Shown piece after piece: positions 1 to 11,140 of a stretch of 64,000 bases of DNA. Position 1 is the stretch's first letter, and each line of letters starts with the position of its first letter. The notes beneath the pieces were generated by a model. That model saw only the letters and a program-made list of their open reading frames with translations. It was not told the origin of the DNA and searched no databases. The translations under genes were made by a program, and so were the position numbers. Source of the stretch: Streptomyces cylindrosporus (GTDB lineage: Bacteria > Actinomycetota > Actinomycetes > Streptomycetales > Streptomycetaceae); assembly GCF_022698165.1 (NCBI RefSeq), contig NZ_JALDAY010000001.1:930001-994000 (forward strand), in the 5' to 3' direction.

Positions 1-308
1 CGCTCGGCAAGCCGTACGTCTGGGGCGCCACCGGCCCCTCCGGCTTCGACTGCTCGGGCCTGATGCAGTGGTCGTACGCGCACGCCGGCGTCCATCTCCC
101 GCGCACCTCGCAGGAGCAGCGGTACGCCGGACACCAGGTCCCGCTCTCCCAGGCGCAACCCGGTGACCTGGTCGTCTACCGGTCCGACGCCAGCCATGTC
201 GCCATGTACGTGGGCAACGGCCAGGTGATCCACGCGCCGTACCCCGGCGCACCCGTGCGCTACGACCCGGTCAACATGATGCCGGTCTCGTCCGTGACGA
301 GGGTCTGA
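1..308 (+). CDS. NlpC/P60 family cell-wall hydrolase, C-terminal part (5' truncated by window)
   Basis: Only the catalytic domain is present; the reading frame enters at base 3 and the start lies outside the window. The triad of a papain-like NlpC/P60 peptidoglycan endopeptidase is visible: Cys in FDCSG (visible residue 17), His in ASHVAMY (residue 65) and a second His in VIHAP (residue 77). The spacing and the PGDLV motif before the first His are typical of Streptomyces secreted peptidases that cut the stem peptide between D-Glu and diaminopimelate. Signal peptide and any coiled coil would be upstream and cannot be seen. The family call is firm; substrate detail is inferred from the family. 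Confidence 0.9.
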   Translation, partial: LGKPYVWGATGPSGFDCSGLMQWSYAHAGVHLPRTSQEQRYAGHQVPLSQAQPGDLVVYRSDASHVAMYVGNGQVIHAPYPGAPVRYDPVNMMPVSSVTRV

Positions 309-339
309 CCGGGCGGCTGATCGGCCGTACGATCCTGAA

Positions 340-1530
340 GTGGCTGGTCGTAGGCGGGCGCCGAGGTCCGCGGTGGTGGTTCTCGTTCTGCTGCTCGTCT
401 CCCTGGTGGCGTGCGGCGGGGGAGTGGCGGGTGACGGCGGGAAGGCCGACCTGCAGCGGGTCCTGGACCGGCGGGCCACCGCGGTCCTCGACCGGGACCG
501 GGCGGCGTTCGTGGCGACGGGCGCGCCCGGCTGGTTCGAGAACGTGCGCGGGGTCCCGCTGCACTCCTGGTCGTACCGCGTCACCGCCCTGCACCGCGGC
601 GCCGACCGGGTCACCGCCGACGCCGAACTGCGCTACGAGGTCGAGGGCTACGACAACGCCCCCGTCACCGTCGGCCGCAGGCTCACCCTGACCCGGGACC
701 CGGACGGCGACTGGTACGTGCTCTCCGACGCGCCCGCCAAGAAGGCGGCCGAGCAGCTGTGGGACCAGGGCTCGGTGACCGCCGTGCGCGGGAAGCGGAG
801 CCTCGTCCTGGGCGTCGGCCAGACCAGCGAGCTGCTGCACGGCTACGCCGACCTCGCGGACGCCGCCGTACCGGCCGTGTCCGCGGCCTGGGGCACCGAC
901 TGGGCGCGGCACGTCGTGGTCCTCGTACCGAAGTCGCTGGAGGGCATGGCGGGGCTGCTCGGCTCGCCCGCCTCCCAGTACCGCGGGATCGCCGCGGTCA
1001 CCACCGGCGAGGTGGGCGGCCCGCCGACCGCGCCCGCGGACCGGATCATCGTCAACCCCGATGCGTACGGTGTCCTCGGCACCCTCGGCAAACAGGTCGT
1101 CCTCACCCACGAGACCACCCATGTCGCCACCCGTGCCCACACCACGGCCGCGACCCCGCTGTGGCTCTCCGAGGGGTACGCCGACTGGATCGGCTACCTC
1201 GGCACCGGCCGCACCGCCGCGCAGGCCGCGCCCGAGCTGGCGCGGGCGGTGGCGGACGGGCAGGAGCCGGCCGAGCTGCCGACCGACAAGGACTTCGGGT
1301 TCAGCGGCGACGCGACGAAGCTCGCGCAGGCCTACGAGGGCGGCTGGCTGGCCTGCCGGATGATCGCCGGCCGGTGGGGCGCGGCACGGCTCGGCGCGTT
1401 CTACCGGGCCGTCGGCGACCACAGGACGCGGGCGGGCTCGGTCGAGGGCGCGCTGAAGCAGGTGCTGGGGACGACGCCGGAGAAGTTCACCGCGCAGTGG
1501 CGGGAGTACCTGCGGGACGAGCTGGGCTGA
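340..1530 (+). CDS. Putative zinc-metallopeptidase-like lipoprotein (HETTH motif)
   Basis: A 396-residue protein with a lipoprotein signal: basic N-terminus, hydrophobic stretch and lipobox LVAC with Cys25 as the likely lipidated residue. The C-terminal half carries HETTH at residues 257-261 and a downstream Glu in LSEGYADW (residue 278), the gluzincin layout HExxH...E that binds zinc in M1-like and 'peptidase MA-like' proteins. Residues about 40-140 resemble the NTF2-like or tail-repeat regions of such lipoproteins, but I cannot name that domain. It starts at GTG 340, 31 bases after the preceding stop, with no clear ribosome binding site, so an internal start is possible. Probable role: extracytoplasmic peptidase; substrate unknown. 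Confidence 0.75.
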   Translation: MAGRRRAPRSAVVVLVLLLVSLVACGGGVAGDGGKADLQRVLDRRATAVLDRDRAAFVATGAPGWFENVRGVPLHSWSYRVTALHRGADRVTADAELRYEVEGYDNAPVTVGRRLTLTRDPDGDWYVLSDAPAKKAAEQLWDQGSVTAVRGKRSLVLGVGQTSELLHGYADLADAAVPAVSAAWGTDWARHVVVLVPKSLEGMAGLLGSPASQYRGIAAVTTGEVGGPPTAPADRIIVNPDAYGVLGTLGKQVVLTHETTHVATRAHTTAATPLWLSEGYADWIGYLGTGRTAAQAAPELARAVADGQEPAELPTDKDFGFSGDATKLAQAYEGGWLACRMIAGRWGAARLGAFYRAVGDHRTRAGSVEGALKQVLGTTPEKFTAQWREYLRDELG

Positions 1531-1537
1531 CGGGACC

Positions 1538-2101
1538 TCAACCCGCGGACTCCAGCCGCTCGATGGCCTCCTGGAGCCACGCCCGCTCGGCCGTACCGGT
1601 CGCCCGCGCCACCCGCAGCATGCCCTCCCGGAAGAGATCGCCGCTGTCCTCCGCGCGCACGGGCTTCCCGCCGTCGTAGAAGAAGCTCGACGGCGTCTGA
1701 AGGAAGTCCAGCCGGCGCCTGAGCACCGCCGCCTGTTCCCGCCGGTTCGGCAGGTGCCGTAGGAACGCGAGGACGGTGTTGAAGCGGACGTGGTCGGTGA
1801 TCTCGGCCTGCTTCGGGTGCCGCAGTCGCTCCAGCAGGTCCTCGCGGCCCGCGTCGGTGAGGGACAGGATGCGGCGCGGGGCCGCGCTCGCGCCGGGCTC
1901 GGTGTGCTGGTCGAGCTTGCCGGCGGTGACCAGGCGGGTGATGGCCGGGTAGAGGGCGCCGTCGCTGACCGGGCGGACATGGCCGCTGAGCGCCTTGATG
2001 CGCTCCTTCAACTCGTAGCCGTGCAGCGGCTGTTCGGCCAGGAAGCCGAGGATCGACAGCTCCAGCACCGGTCCCCTCCTTGTGGTCTCGGGTGATGCCA
2101 T
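1538..2101 (-). CDS. PadR-family transcriptional regulator
   Basis: A 187-residue protein with a PadR winged-helix domain in the first 85 residues (LELSILGFLAEQPLHGYELK, then GALYPAITRLVTAGKL) and a C-terminal dimerisation region. The start is ATG 2101; an open frame extends 28 codons upstream but would run through the operator palindrome. It is divergent from the MATE transporter at 2160, and the only intergenic DNA between them is a perfect inverted repeat. PadR proteins usually repress a linked drug pump and their own gene and release DNA on binding a ligand. That is the likely arrangement here. The ligand cannot be read from sequence. Confidence 0.93.
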   Translation of the reverse strand: MASPETTRRGPVLELSILGFLAEQPLHGYELKERIKALSGHVRPVSDGALYPAITRLVTAGKLDQHTEPGASAAPRRILSLTDAGREDLLERLRHPKQAEITDHVRFNTVLAFLRHLPNRREQAAVLRRRLDFLQTPSSFFYDGGKPVRAEDSGDLFREGMLRVARATGTAERAWLQEAIERLESAG

Positions 2102-2105
2102 GCTA

Positions 2106-2148
2106 CCTCTTATCGAGCTACATCGATTCGAGGTAGCTCGATAAGAGG
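2106..2148. promoter_or_regulatory. PadR operator: perfect 16-bp inverted repeat
   Basis: Left arm CCTCTTATCGAGCTAC (2106-2121) and right arm GTAGCTCGATAAGAGG (2133-2148) are exact complements around an 11-base spacer. The palindrome fills the whole gap between the divergent padR and MATE starts and covers the AAGAGGGG ribosome binding site of the transporter. A bound dimer should therefore block both genes. Confidence 0.85.
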
Positions 2149-2159
2149 GGATCCGATCG

Positions 2160-3482
2160 GTGAACGCGCACCGCAAGCAGCTCATCTCGCTCGCCCACCC
2201 CGTCTACTTCTCGCTCCTGGCCACCGTCGCCGCCGGGATCATCAACACCGTCTGGGTCTCCCGGCTCGGCCCGGCCGCCGTCGCCGCCGTGGCCGTGGCG
2301 ACCAACACCGAGAACGTGCTGCTCGGCGTCTCGCTGGTCTTCGCCTCCGGTACGACCGTGCTGGTCGCGCACGCCAGGGGCGCGTGGGATCCCGGGGCCG
2401 TGCGGGCGGCCGTGCGCGGCGGCCGGGCCCTGTGCGCGCTGGTCACGCCCGTGGTCGTGGCGGGGGGACTGCTGCTGCGCGAACCGCTGGCCCGGCTGGT
2501 GCTGGGCGGGGGAGACGGGGCCGCTGTCCCGCTCGCCGTGGCCTATTTCGCGATCTCCCTCCCCGGTGTGGCTGTCTTCTTCGCGCAGAACCTCGTCGAC
2601 GGCATCCTCAAGGGCACCGGCGACACCCGCACCCCCATGCGCCTGGCCCTGCTGGCCAACGGGCTGATCCTGGTCTGCGACCCCTTCCTGATCCACCTGT
2701 ACGGGGTGCGGGGCGCCGCCGCCTCGACGGTGCTGTGCCGGTGCGTGGCGCTCGGGGCGGGGCTGCGGGCGCTGCGGCGGAACGCCCTCCTGCGTACGGC
2801 GGCCGTCGCGCCGCCCGCCGGGACGACCGGCGCGGCCGTGCGGCGGACGCTGCGGACCGGGCTGCCGATGTCCGCCGACTTCACCGTCCGGCAGGGCGGC
2901 GCGCTGGTCCTGGTCGCCGTGGTGGCGCGGCTCGGGGTGACGGCGGTGGCCGCGTACGCCATCGCCTACAAGGTCATGTACGTCGCCACCATGGCGTTCT
3001 ACTCGGTACGGCAGGCCGCCTCGATCCACACCGCGCACACCCGGGGCGCGGGCGGGGACGAGCGGGGTGCCATCGGGCGGCAGGCGATGCTCGTGTCCGG
3101 CACGGTCGGGCTTGCCGCGGTCGTCCTGCTCGGCGCCACCGCCCCCTGGATCATGGCCGCCTTCGGCGCCGGGCCCGAGGTCGCCCACGCCGGTGTGCTG
3201 TTCCTGCGCTGCGTCGGGCCGTACCTGCTGCTGATGGCCTGCTTCATCGCGCTGGGCGGCGTCTTCGAGGGCAGCGGGGGAGCCCCGGCCCTGCTGCGGG
3301 TGACACTGCTCGGCACGGCGGTCCAACTCCCGCTGGCGTACGCCCTGTCGGCACTCGGCCTGCCGGGCATCTGCCTGGCGCTGGCCCTCGCGATGGCGGT
3401 GCAGTGCGGGGCGGTGGCGGTGCTGTTCGCACGCGCCCGGCGTCAGGAGGACGCCGAGGTCTCCCTGGTGCGGGCGGCCTGA
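2160..3482 (+). CDS. MATE-family multidrug efflux transporter
   Basis: A 440-residue integral membrane protein with about 12 hydrophobic segments and the MATE signature at the N-terminus (SLAHPVYFSLLATVAAGI, then NTVWVSRLG). MATE pumps export cationic or polyaromatic compounds using Na+ or H+ gradients. The start is GTG 2160 with AAGAGGGG seven to nine bases upstream, embedded in the PadR operator. The 3' end overlaps the convergent GT87 gene by 40 bases. Control by the divergent PadR protein is very likely; the physiological substrate is unknown. Confidence 0.92.
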   Translation: MNAHRKQLISLAHPVYFSLLATVAAGIINTVWVSRLGPAAVAAVAVATNTENVLLGVSLVFASGTTVLVAHARGAWDPGAVRAAVRGGRALCALVTPVVVAGGLLLREPLARLVLGGGDGAAVPLAVAYFAISLPGVAVFFAQNLVDGILKGTGDTRTPMRLALLANGLILVCDPFLIHLYGVRGAAASTVLCRCVALGAGLRALRRNALLRTAAVAPPAGTTGAAVRRTLRTGLPMSADFTVRQGGALVLVAVVARLGVTAVAAYAIAYKVMYVATMAFYSVRQAASIHTAHTRGAGGDERGAIGRQAMLVSGTVGLAAVVLLGATAPWIMAAFGAGPEVAHAGVLFLRCVGPYLLLMACFIALGGVFEGSGGAPALLRVTLLGTAVQLPLAYALSALGLPGICLALALAMAVQCGAVAVLFARARRQEDAEVSLVRAA

Positions 3483-4678
3483 GCGGGGAGCGGCGGGACC
3501 GGGTCGCGGGAGACCGTCGACTGCCACAGCTCCAGGGCCGCGAGGACGGCGGCGACTACCAGCAGGCCGTTGCGCAGGACCAGGAGGGAGACGCCGAGCA
3601 GGTCGCTGGCGACGACGTGCGCGAACCAGATCGGGAACTCCAGCACCGTCACGAAGCAGGCCGCGAGCACCAGCCCGGCCGGCAGCCCCATCCGGCTGCT
3701 GCGGAAGCACACACAGACGGCGGCCGTCCCGACCAGCCACACCATGTACTGGGGGCTGATCACCCGGCTGGTGGCGGTGAACATCAGCACCCCGGTGAAG
3801 GCCGCGTCCGCGAGCGTGCCCGGCAGGAACCGGGTCGCCATCAGCCGCCACAGCAGCAGCCAGCCGAACGCGACCCCGGTCAGGAACAGGGCGGCCGAGC
3901 TGACGACGTTCACCCAGGGGCCGAGGAACTCCACCGAGCCGTAGTTGAGCAGCACCTGCCCGTTCCAGCCGAACTGCCGGGCCACATGGAAGACCAGCGA
4001 GCCCAGCGACTCCACCTCGGTGCCGCGGTTGCGCTGAAAGGTCAGGAAGGAGAACGCGCCCGGCATCGACACCGCGAACAGCACCGCGATCGTCCCGACG
4101 GTCCCCGCCGCCCAGGCCCAGGCACCCCGCTTGCGGACCCCGAGCAACAGCAGCACCGGCCACACCTTGAGCATCGCGCCGAAGCCCACCAGGACGCCCA
4201 TCACCCGCGGATGCCGGGCCCCGGCGAGCAGCGCGGCCACCGCCACCGCGGTCACCATCACGTCGTAGCGGGCGTACACGGTCGGCCCGAGCAGCGGCAC
4301 GCCCACCACCCACACCCAGGCCCCGCGCAGCGACTTGCCGGGGCGCAGGCCCGCGTACAGGAGCAGGGCGAGGACGGCGAAGTCCGCCACGAAGGCCAGG
4401 ACGAAGAAGGCCGACGCGTACTGCAGGAAGGGCAGCAGCGCGGGGGACAGGATCGTGAGCGAGGCGGCGGGCGGGTACTGCCAGGTGACGTCGCCCAGCG
4501 GGAAGGTGCCGGTGCGCAGCACGTCGTACCAGCCCTGGTAGATCACCGAGACGTCGCTGGTGACGTCCGGGCCCGGGAAGATCCACACCTTGAAGACGAA
4601 CAGCAGCAGCACGAGCCTGGTCAGGCCCCAGGTCGTCAGCAGCCCCGCGAGCGACCGCCTCGCACCCGCAATGTCCAC
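3443..4678 (-). CDS. GT87-type (DUF2029) polyprenol-phosphate-dependent mannosyltransferase-like membrane protein
   Basis: A 411-residue polytopic membrane protein. It has the GT-C features of family GT87: an N-terminal helix followed by an extracytoplasmic loop with paired acidic residues (GPDVTSDVSVIYQGW), then WQYPPAASL, YARYDVM and an MLKVWP motif. Mycobacterial relatives (PimE, Rv2181) add mannose to phosphatidylinositol mannosides or lipomannan from polyprenyl-phosphomannose outside the membrane. It lies divergent from a PimB-like GT4 gene, which supports a role in mannolipid assembly. Acceptor and linkage are inferred. The C-terminal tail (last 20 residues) is polar and probably cytoplasmic. 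Confidence 0.8.
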   Translation of the reverse strand: MDIAGARRSLAGLLTTWGLTRLVLLLFVFKVWIFPGPDVTSDVSVIYQGWYDVLRTGTFPLGDVTWQYPPAASLTILSPALLPFLQYASAFFVLAFVADFAVLALLLYAGLRPGKSLRGAWVWVVGVPLLGPTVYARYDVMVTAVAVAALLAGARHPRVMGVLVGFGAMLKVWPVLLLLGVRKRGAWAWAAGTVGTIAVLFAVSMPGAFSFLTFQRNRGTEVESLGSLVFHVARQFGWNGQVLLNYGSVEFLGPWVNVVSSAALFLTGVAFGWLLLWRLMATRFLPGTLADAAFTGVLMFTATSRVISPQYMVWLVGTAAVCVCFRSSRMGLPAGLVLAACFVTVLEFPIWFAHVVASDLLGVSLLVLRNGLLVVAAVLAALELWQSTVSRDPVPPLPAQAARTRETSASS

Positions 4679-4797
4679 CTGAGCCCCTGTTCACCCGTGA
4701 CCGTCTTGAGGGGAACATGATGTCCTGCTCACCTGTGTACTTGCCATAAACGTGGCCGAGCGCACCCGCGCGGGCGGGCCCGGTAGGGTCGGCGGCG

Positions 4798-7607
<2,810 letters not shown>

Positions 7608-7623
7608 ACCGACAACCGGCCTG

Positions 7624-9420
7624 CTACTTCTGGTAGATGGCCTCGATCTCGTCCGCGTAGTCCTTCGCCACCACGTTGCGCTTGAGCTTCAGCGAGGGCG
7701 TGAGGTGGCCCGACTCCTCCGTGAACTGGGAGGACAGAATGCGGAACTTCCGCACCGATTCCGCCTTCGACACCGCGGCGTTGCCGTCGTCGACCGCGTC
7801 CTGGATCGCAGCGATCAGATCCGGGTCATCGCGCAGCGACGCCGCGGTCACACCCTCGGGCTTGCCGTGCTCGGCGGCCCAGCGGCCCAGGAACTCCTCG
7901 TCGACGGTGACCAGCGCGCCCACGAACGGCCGCCCGTCGCCCACCACCATGCACTCCGCGACCAGCGCGTGCGCCCGGATGCGGTCCTCGATCACGGCCG
8001 GGGCGACGTTCTTGCCGCCCGCGGTGACGATGATCTCCTTCTTACGGCCGGTGATCCTGAGGTAGCCGTCCTCGTCGAGGGTGCCGATGTCACCGGTGTG
8101 GAACCAGCCGTCGGTCAGCGCCTCGGCCGTCGCGGCCTCGTTGTTCCAGTAGCCCTTGAACAGGTGCTCGCCGTGCAGCAGCACCTCGCCGTCGTCCGCG
8201 ATCCGGATCACCGAGCCCGGCAGCGGCTGCCCGACCGTGCCGATCTTCGTACGGTCCCAGGGGTTGAAGGCGGTCGCCGCGCAGGACTCGGTCAGGCCGT
8301 AGCCCTCCAGGACCGTGAAGCCGATGCCGCGGAAGAAGTGGCCGAGTCTCTCGCCCAGCGGAGCCCCGCCGGAGATGGCGTACTCGCCCCGGCCGCCCAG
8401 CACCGCGCGCAGCTTGCTGTAGACGAGCTTGTCGAAGGTCTTGTGCTTGATCTTCAGGCCGAGCGAGGGGCCGGACGGGGTGTCCAGCGCCTTGCTGTAG
8501 GCGATCGCGGTGTCGGCCGCCTTGTCGAAGATCTTGCCCTTGCCGTCGGCCTGCGCCTTGGCGCGCGCCGAGTTGTAGACCTTCTCGAAGACGCGCGGGA
8601 CGCCCAGGATCAGCGTCGGCCGGAAGGACGCCAGCTCGTCGGTGAGGTTCTTGATGTCCGGGACGTTGCCCAGCTTGATCGGCGCCATCATCGGCGCGAT
8701 CTGCACCAGCCGGCCGAAGACGTGGGCGAGCGGCAGGAACAGCAGCACGGAACACTCGCCGGTGCGGAACAGCGGCCGCAGGCGCTCGACGATGTTGCCG
8801 CACTCGGCGAAGAAGGCCCGGTGGGTCAGCACACAGCCCTTGGGGCGCCCGGTCGTACCGGAGGTGTAGACGATCGTCGCCGGGTCGTCGGCCCGCGCCA
8901 GCGAGCTGCGGTCCTCGACCATCGCGTCGGTGACGTCCTTGCCGAGGCGCCCGAGCTCCTCGATCGCGCCGCCCTCGATCTGCCACACGTGCTTGAGCGC
9001 CGGCAGGCTCTCGCGCACCGACTCGACGGCGGCCACGTGGTTGTCCAGCTCCACGACGCACGCGGTGGCCCCGGAGTCGCTCAGGATCCACTGCACCTGC
9101 TCCGGCGAGCTGGTCTCGTACACCGGCACGGTCACCGCGCCCGCGCTCCAGATCGCGAAGTCCAGCAGGGTCCACTCGTAGCGGGTGCGGGACATCAGGC
9201 CGACCCGGTCGCCGGGCTGCACGCCGGAGGCGATGAGGCCCTTGGCCGCCGCGCGTACCTCGGCCAGGAAGGCCGTCGCGGAAACGTCCTGCCACTCGCC
9301 GCCCACCTTGCGGGCGATCACGGCGACGTCCGGATGCTGCGCGGCGTTTCTGCGGACGATGTCGGTCAGGTTGCCGTCCGCAGGGACCTCGTACAAAGCC
9401 GGAAGGCTGAACTCGCGCAA
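7624..9420 (-). CDS. fadD: Long-chain acyl-CoA synthetase (FadD15-like)
   Basis: A 598-residue AMP-forming ligase of the ANL superfamily. Visible blocks in order: the P-loop-like YTSGTTGRPKGC, the A5 block GYGLTES, DGWFHTGDIGTLDEDGYL and the hinge GRKKEIIVTAGGKNVAP. It activates fatty acids to acyl-CoA. The start is TTG 9420 with AGGAGCAG upstream. It is the apparent counterpart of M. tuberculosis fadD15, which also neighbours pimB'. A TetR-like palindrome lies about 225 bases upstream, in the divergent intergenic region. Confidence 0.92.
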   Translation of the reverse strand: MREFSLPALYEVPADGNLTDIVRRNAAQHPDVAVIARKVGGEWQDVSATAFLAEVRAAAKGLIASGVQPGDRVGLMSRTRYEWTLLDFAIWSAGAVTVPVYETSSPEQVQWILSDSGATACVVELDNHVAAVESVRESLPALKHVWQIEGGAIEELGRLGKDVTDAMVEDRSSLARADDPATIVYTSGTTGRPKGCVLTHRAFFAECGNIVERLRPLFRTGECSVLLFLPLAHVFGRLVQIAPMMAPIKLGNVPDIKNLTDELASFRPTLILGVPRVFEKVYNSARAKAQADGKGKIFDKAADTAIAYSKALDTPSGPSLGLKIKHKTFDKLVYSKLRAVLGGRGEYAISGGAPLGERLGHFFRGIGFTVLEGYGLTESCAATAFNPWDRTKIGTVGQPLPGSVIRIADDGEVLLHGEHLFKGYWNNEAATAEALTDGWFHTGDIGTLDEDGYLRITGRKKEIIVTAGGKNVAPAVIEDRIRAHALVAECMVVGDGRPFVGALVTVDEEFLGRWAAEHGKPEGVTAASLRDDPDLIAAIQDAVDDGNAAVSKAESVRKFRILSSQFTEESGHLTPSLKLKRNVVAKDYADEIEAIYQK

Positions 9421-9643
9421 GACTGCTGCTCCTAATAAGGCGCCGGCGCCACGACGTTGTGTGATGCGACGGTGGGTCCAAGGCTCGGGCAGGTACTCAG
9501 AGCTTCAGTGGTTGAAAGACTGAGCACGACTGGACTGCCCGGACGTTACCCGCCGGTATGGCTTCTTCGACAGGGGGTCCCGGCGAGATGTTCGCTGCGT
9601 CACACAGATTGGTGTTCCTTCGCGTACGGTAGTCCACCCGCTA

Positions 9644-9657
9644 ACTGACTGGCCAGT
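9644..9657. promoter_or_regulatory. TetR-type palindrome ACTGACTGGCCAGT
   Basis: The 14-base element has near-palindromic halves (ACTG / CAGT around a TGGCCA core). It lies in the 295-base gap between the divergent fadD and metallophosphoesterase genes, 59 bases before the latter. It differs by one base from the palindrome upstream of the YhgE/TetR operon at 50766. The rest of this gap shows no gene. Confidence 0.5.
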
Positions 9658-9715
9658 AACCGCAGGTCCCGCCGCCACTGTTCACGTATGCCGCACACGC
9701 TTACCCTTGATCGCC

Positions 9716-10513
9716 ATGGCATCCACACCAGCCGGAAATCGCACCACGCGCGTCCACGTGGTCAGCGACGTGCACGGCAACGCCCGTGACCTGGCCCGCG
9801 CCGGCGAAGGCGCCGATGCCCTGATCTGTCTCGGTGACCTGGTGCTCTTCCTCGACTACGCCGACCACTCGCGCGGCATCTTCCCCGACCTGTTCGGCAG
9901 GGAGAACGCCGACCGCATCGTCGAACTGCGCACCGCCCGCCGCTTCGAGGAGGCCCGCGAGTTCGGGGCCCGGCTGTGGGCCGGCATCGGCGCGGACCGG
10001 GCGACGGCGATCGAGAAGGCCGTGCGCAGGCAGTACGCCGAGATGTTCGCGGCGTTTCCGACCCCGACGTACGCGACGTACGGCAATGTCGATATGCCGC
10101 CTCTCTGGCCGGAGTACGCGGGACCGGGCACGACGGTGCTCGACGGGGAGCGGGTGGAGATCGGCGGCCGGGTCTTCGGCTTCGTGGGCGGCGGCCTGCG
10201 CACGCCGATGCGCACGCCGTACGAGATCAGCGACGAGGAGTACGCGGCGAAGATCGAGGCGGTCGGCGAGGTGGACGTCCTGTGCACGCACATCCCGCCG
10301 GAGGTCCCGGAGCTGGTCTACGACACGGTGGCGCGGCGGTTCGAGCGGGGGAGCGCCGCTCTGCTGGCCGCGATTCGCCGTACGCGCCCCCGGTACGCCC
10401 TGTTCGGCCACGTCCACCAGCCGTTGGTGCGACGGATGCGGATCGGCGCCACCGAGTGCGTGAACGTGGGGCACTTCGCGGGGTCCGGGGAGCCCTGGGT
10501 CCTTGAATGGTGA
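9716..10513 (+). CDS. Calcineurin-like metallophosphoesterase
   Basis: A 265-residue predicted cytosolic phosphoesterase with the binuclear-metal motif series VVSDVHGN, CLGDLV, YGNVD, THIP and FGHVHQP. The third motif reads GNVD where most family members have GNHD/E. Substrates of this branch (nucleotides, phosphodiesters or phospholipids) cannot be told from sequence. Start ATG 9716 is preferred over the in-frame TTG nine bases upstream. The gene stands alone between fadD and the SRPBCC gene. Confidence 0.85.
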   Translation: MASTPAGNRTTRVHVVSDVHGNARDLARAGEGADALICLGDLVLFLDYADHSRGIFPDLFGRENADRIVELRTARRFEEAREFGARLWAGIGADRATAIEKAVRRQYAEMFAAFPTPTYATYGNVDMPPLWPEYAGPGTTVLDGERVEIGGRVFGFVGGGLRTPMRTPYEISDEEYAAKIEAVGEVDVLCTHIPPEVPELVYDTVARRFERGSAALLAAIRRTRPRYALFGHVHQPLVRRMRIGATECVNVGHFAGSGEPWVLEW

Positions 10514-10612
10514 GTGAACGCAGGTGGGGGTGGAGTCGGGCGCTCACGTGCGCGGTAGCCTTCACGCTGCACACACCCTCTTTACCGGCCCGCATCTGGA
10601 GGAGCCACGGCG

Positions 10613-11056
10613 ATGGCGGAACACACCAGCTCGAGCATCACGATCGAGGCGGCACCGGCCGACGTCATGGGGGTGATCGCCGACTTCGCGCGGTACCCGG
10701 ACTGGACGGGTGAGGTGAAGGAGGCGGAGGTCCTCTCCACCGATGCGCAGGGGCGTGCCGAGCAGGTGCGGCTCGTCATGGACGCGGGTGCGATCAAGGA
10801 CGACCAGGTGCTTGGTTACACCTGGACCGGGGAGAACGAGGTCTCCTGGACGCTGGTCAAGTCCCAGATGCTGCGATCGCTGGACGGGTCGTACATCTTG
10901 AAGGCGGCGGGGGCGGGGGCGACGGAGGTCACGTATCAGCTGACCGTCGACGTCAAGATTCCGATGCTCGGGATGATCAAGCGGAAGGCCGAGAAGGTCA
11001 TCATTGACCGGGCGCTTGCTGGTTTGAAGAAGCGGGTCGAGTCGGGGGAGAAGTAG
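10613..11056 (+). CDS. SRPBCC (START-like / polyketide cyclase) protein, Rv2185c-like
   Basis: A 147-residue protein with the helix-grip fold pattern: SSSITIEAAPADVMGVIADFARYPDWTGEV at the N-terminus and a long C-terminal helix ending AGLKKRVESG. Such proteins bind hydrophobic ligands; Rv2185c occupies the same position next to an ArsA-like ATPase in mycobacteria. The start is ATG 10613 with GGAGGAGCC upstream. Ligand unknown. Adjacency to acyl-CoA synthetase and ArsA-like genes suggests a lipid-carrier or maturation role, which is inference. Confidence 0.85.
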   Translation: MAEHTSSSITIEAAPADVMGVIADFARYPDWTGEVKEAEVLSTDAQGRAEQVRLVMDAGAIKDDQVLGYTWTGENEVSWTLVKSQMLRSLDGSYILKAAGAGATEVTYQLTVDVKIPMLGMIKRKAEKVIIDRALAGLKKRVESGEK

Positions 11057-11082
11057 GTTTCGTCGTCGGGTGCGGGTGTGTG

Positions 11083-11120
11083 GGGGCTGGTCGCGCAGTT
11101 CCCCGCGCCCCTGGGGGCGT
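11083..11120. repeat. Copy A of a short interspersed Streptomyces repeat
   Basis: Read on the minus strand this contains GGGGCGCGGGGAACTGCGCG followed by ACCAGCC. The same block recurs at 13943. It lies between the SRPBCC and ArsA-like genes and overlaps the upstream region of the latter. From memory, near-identical blocks are common in streptomycete intergenic regions. Confidence 0.6.
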
Positions 11121-11140
11121 GTCCGTTACCGTTGCCCACC

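Noticed and set aside
9421..9715. Small genes in the fadD-metallophosphoesterase gap
   Set aside because: Short frames exist on both strands but none has a start with ribosome binding site or coding bias.
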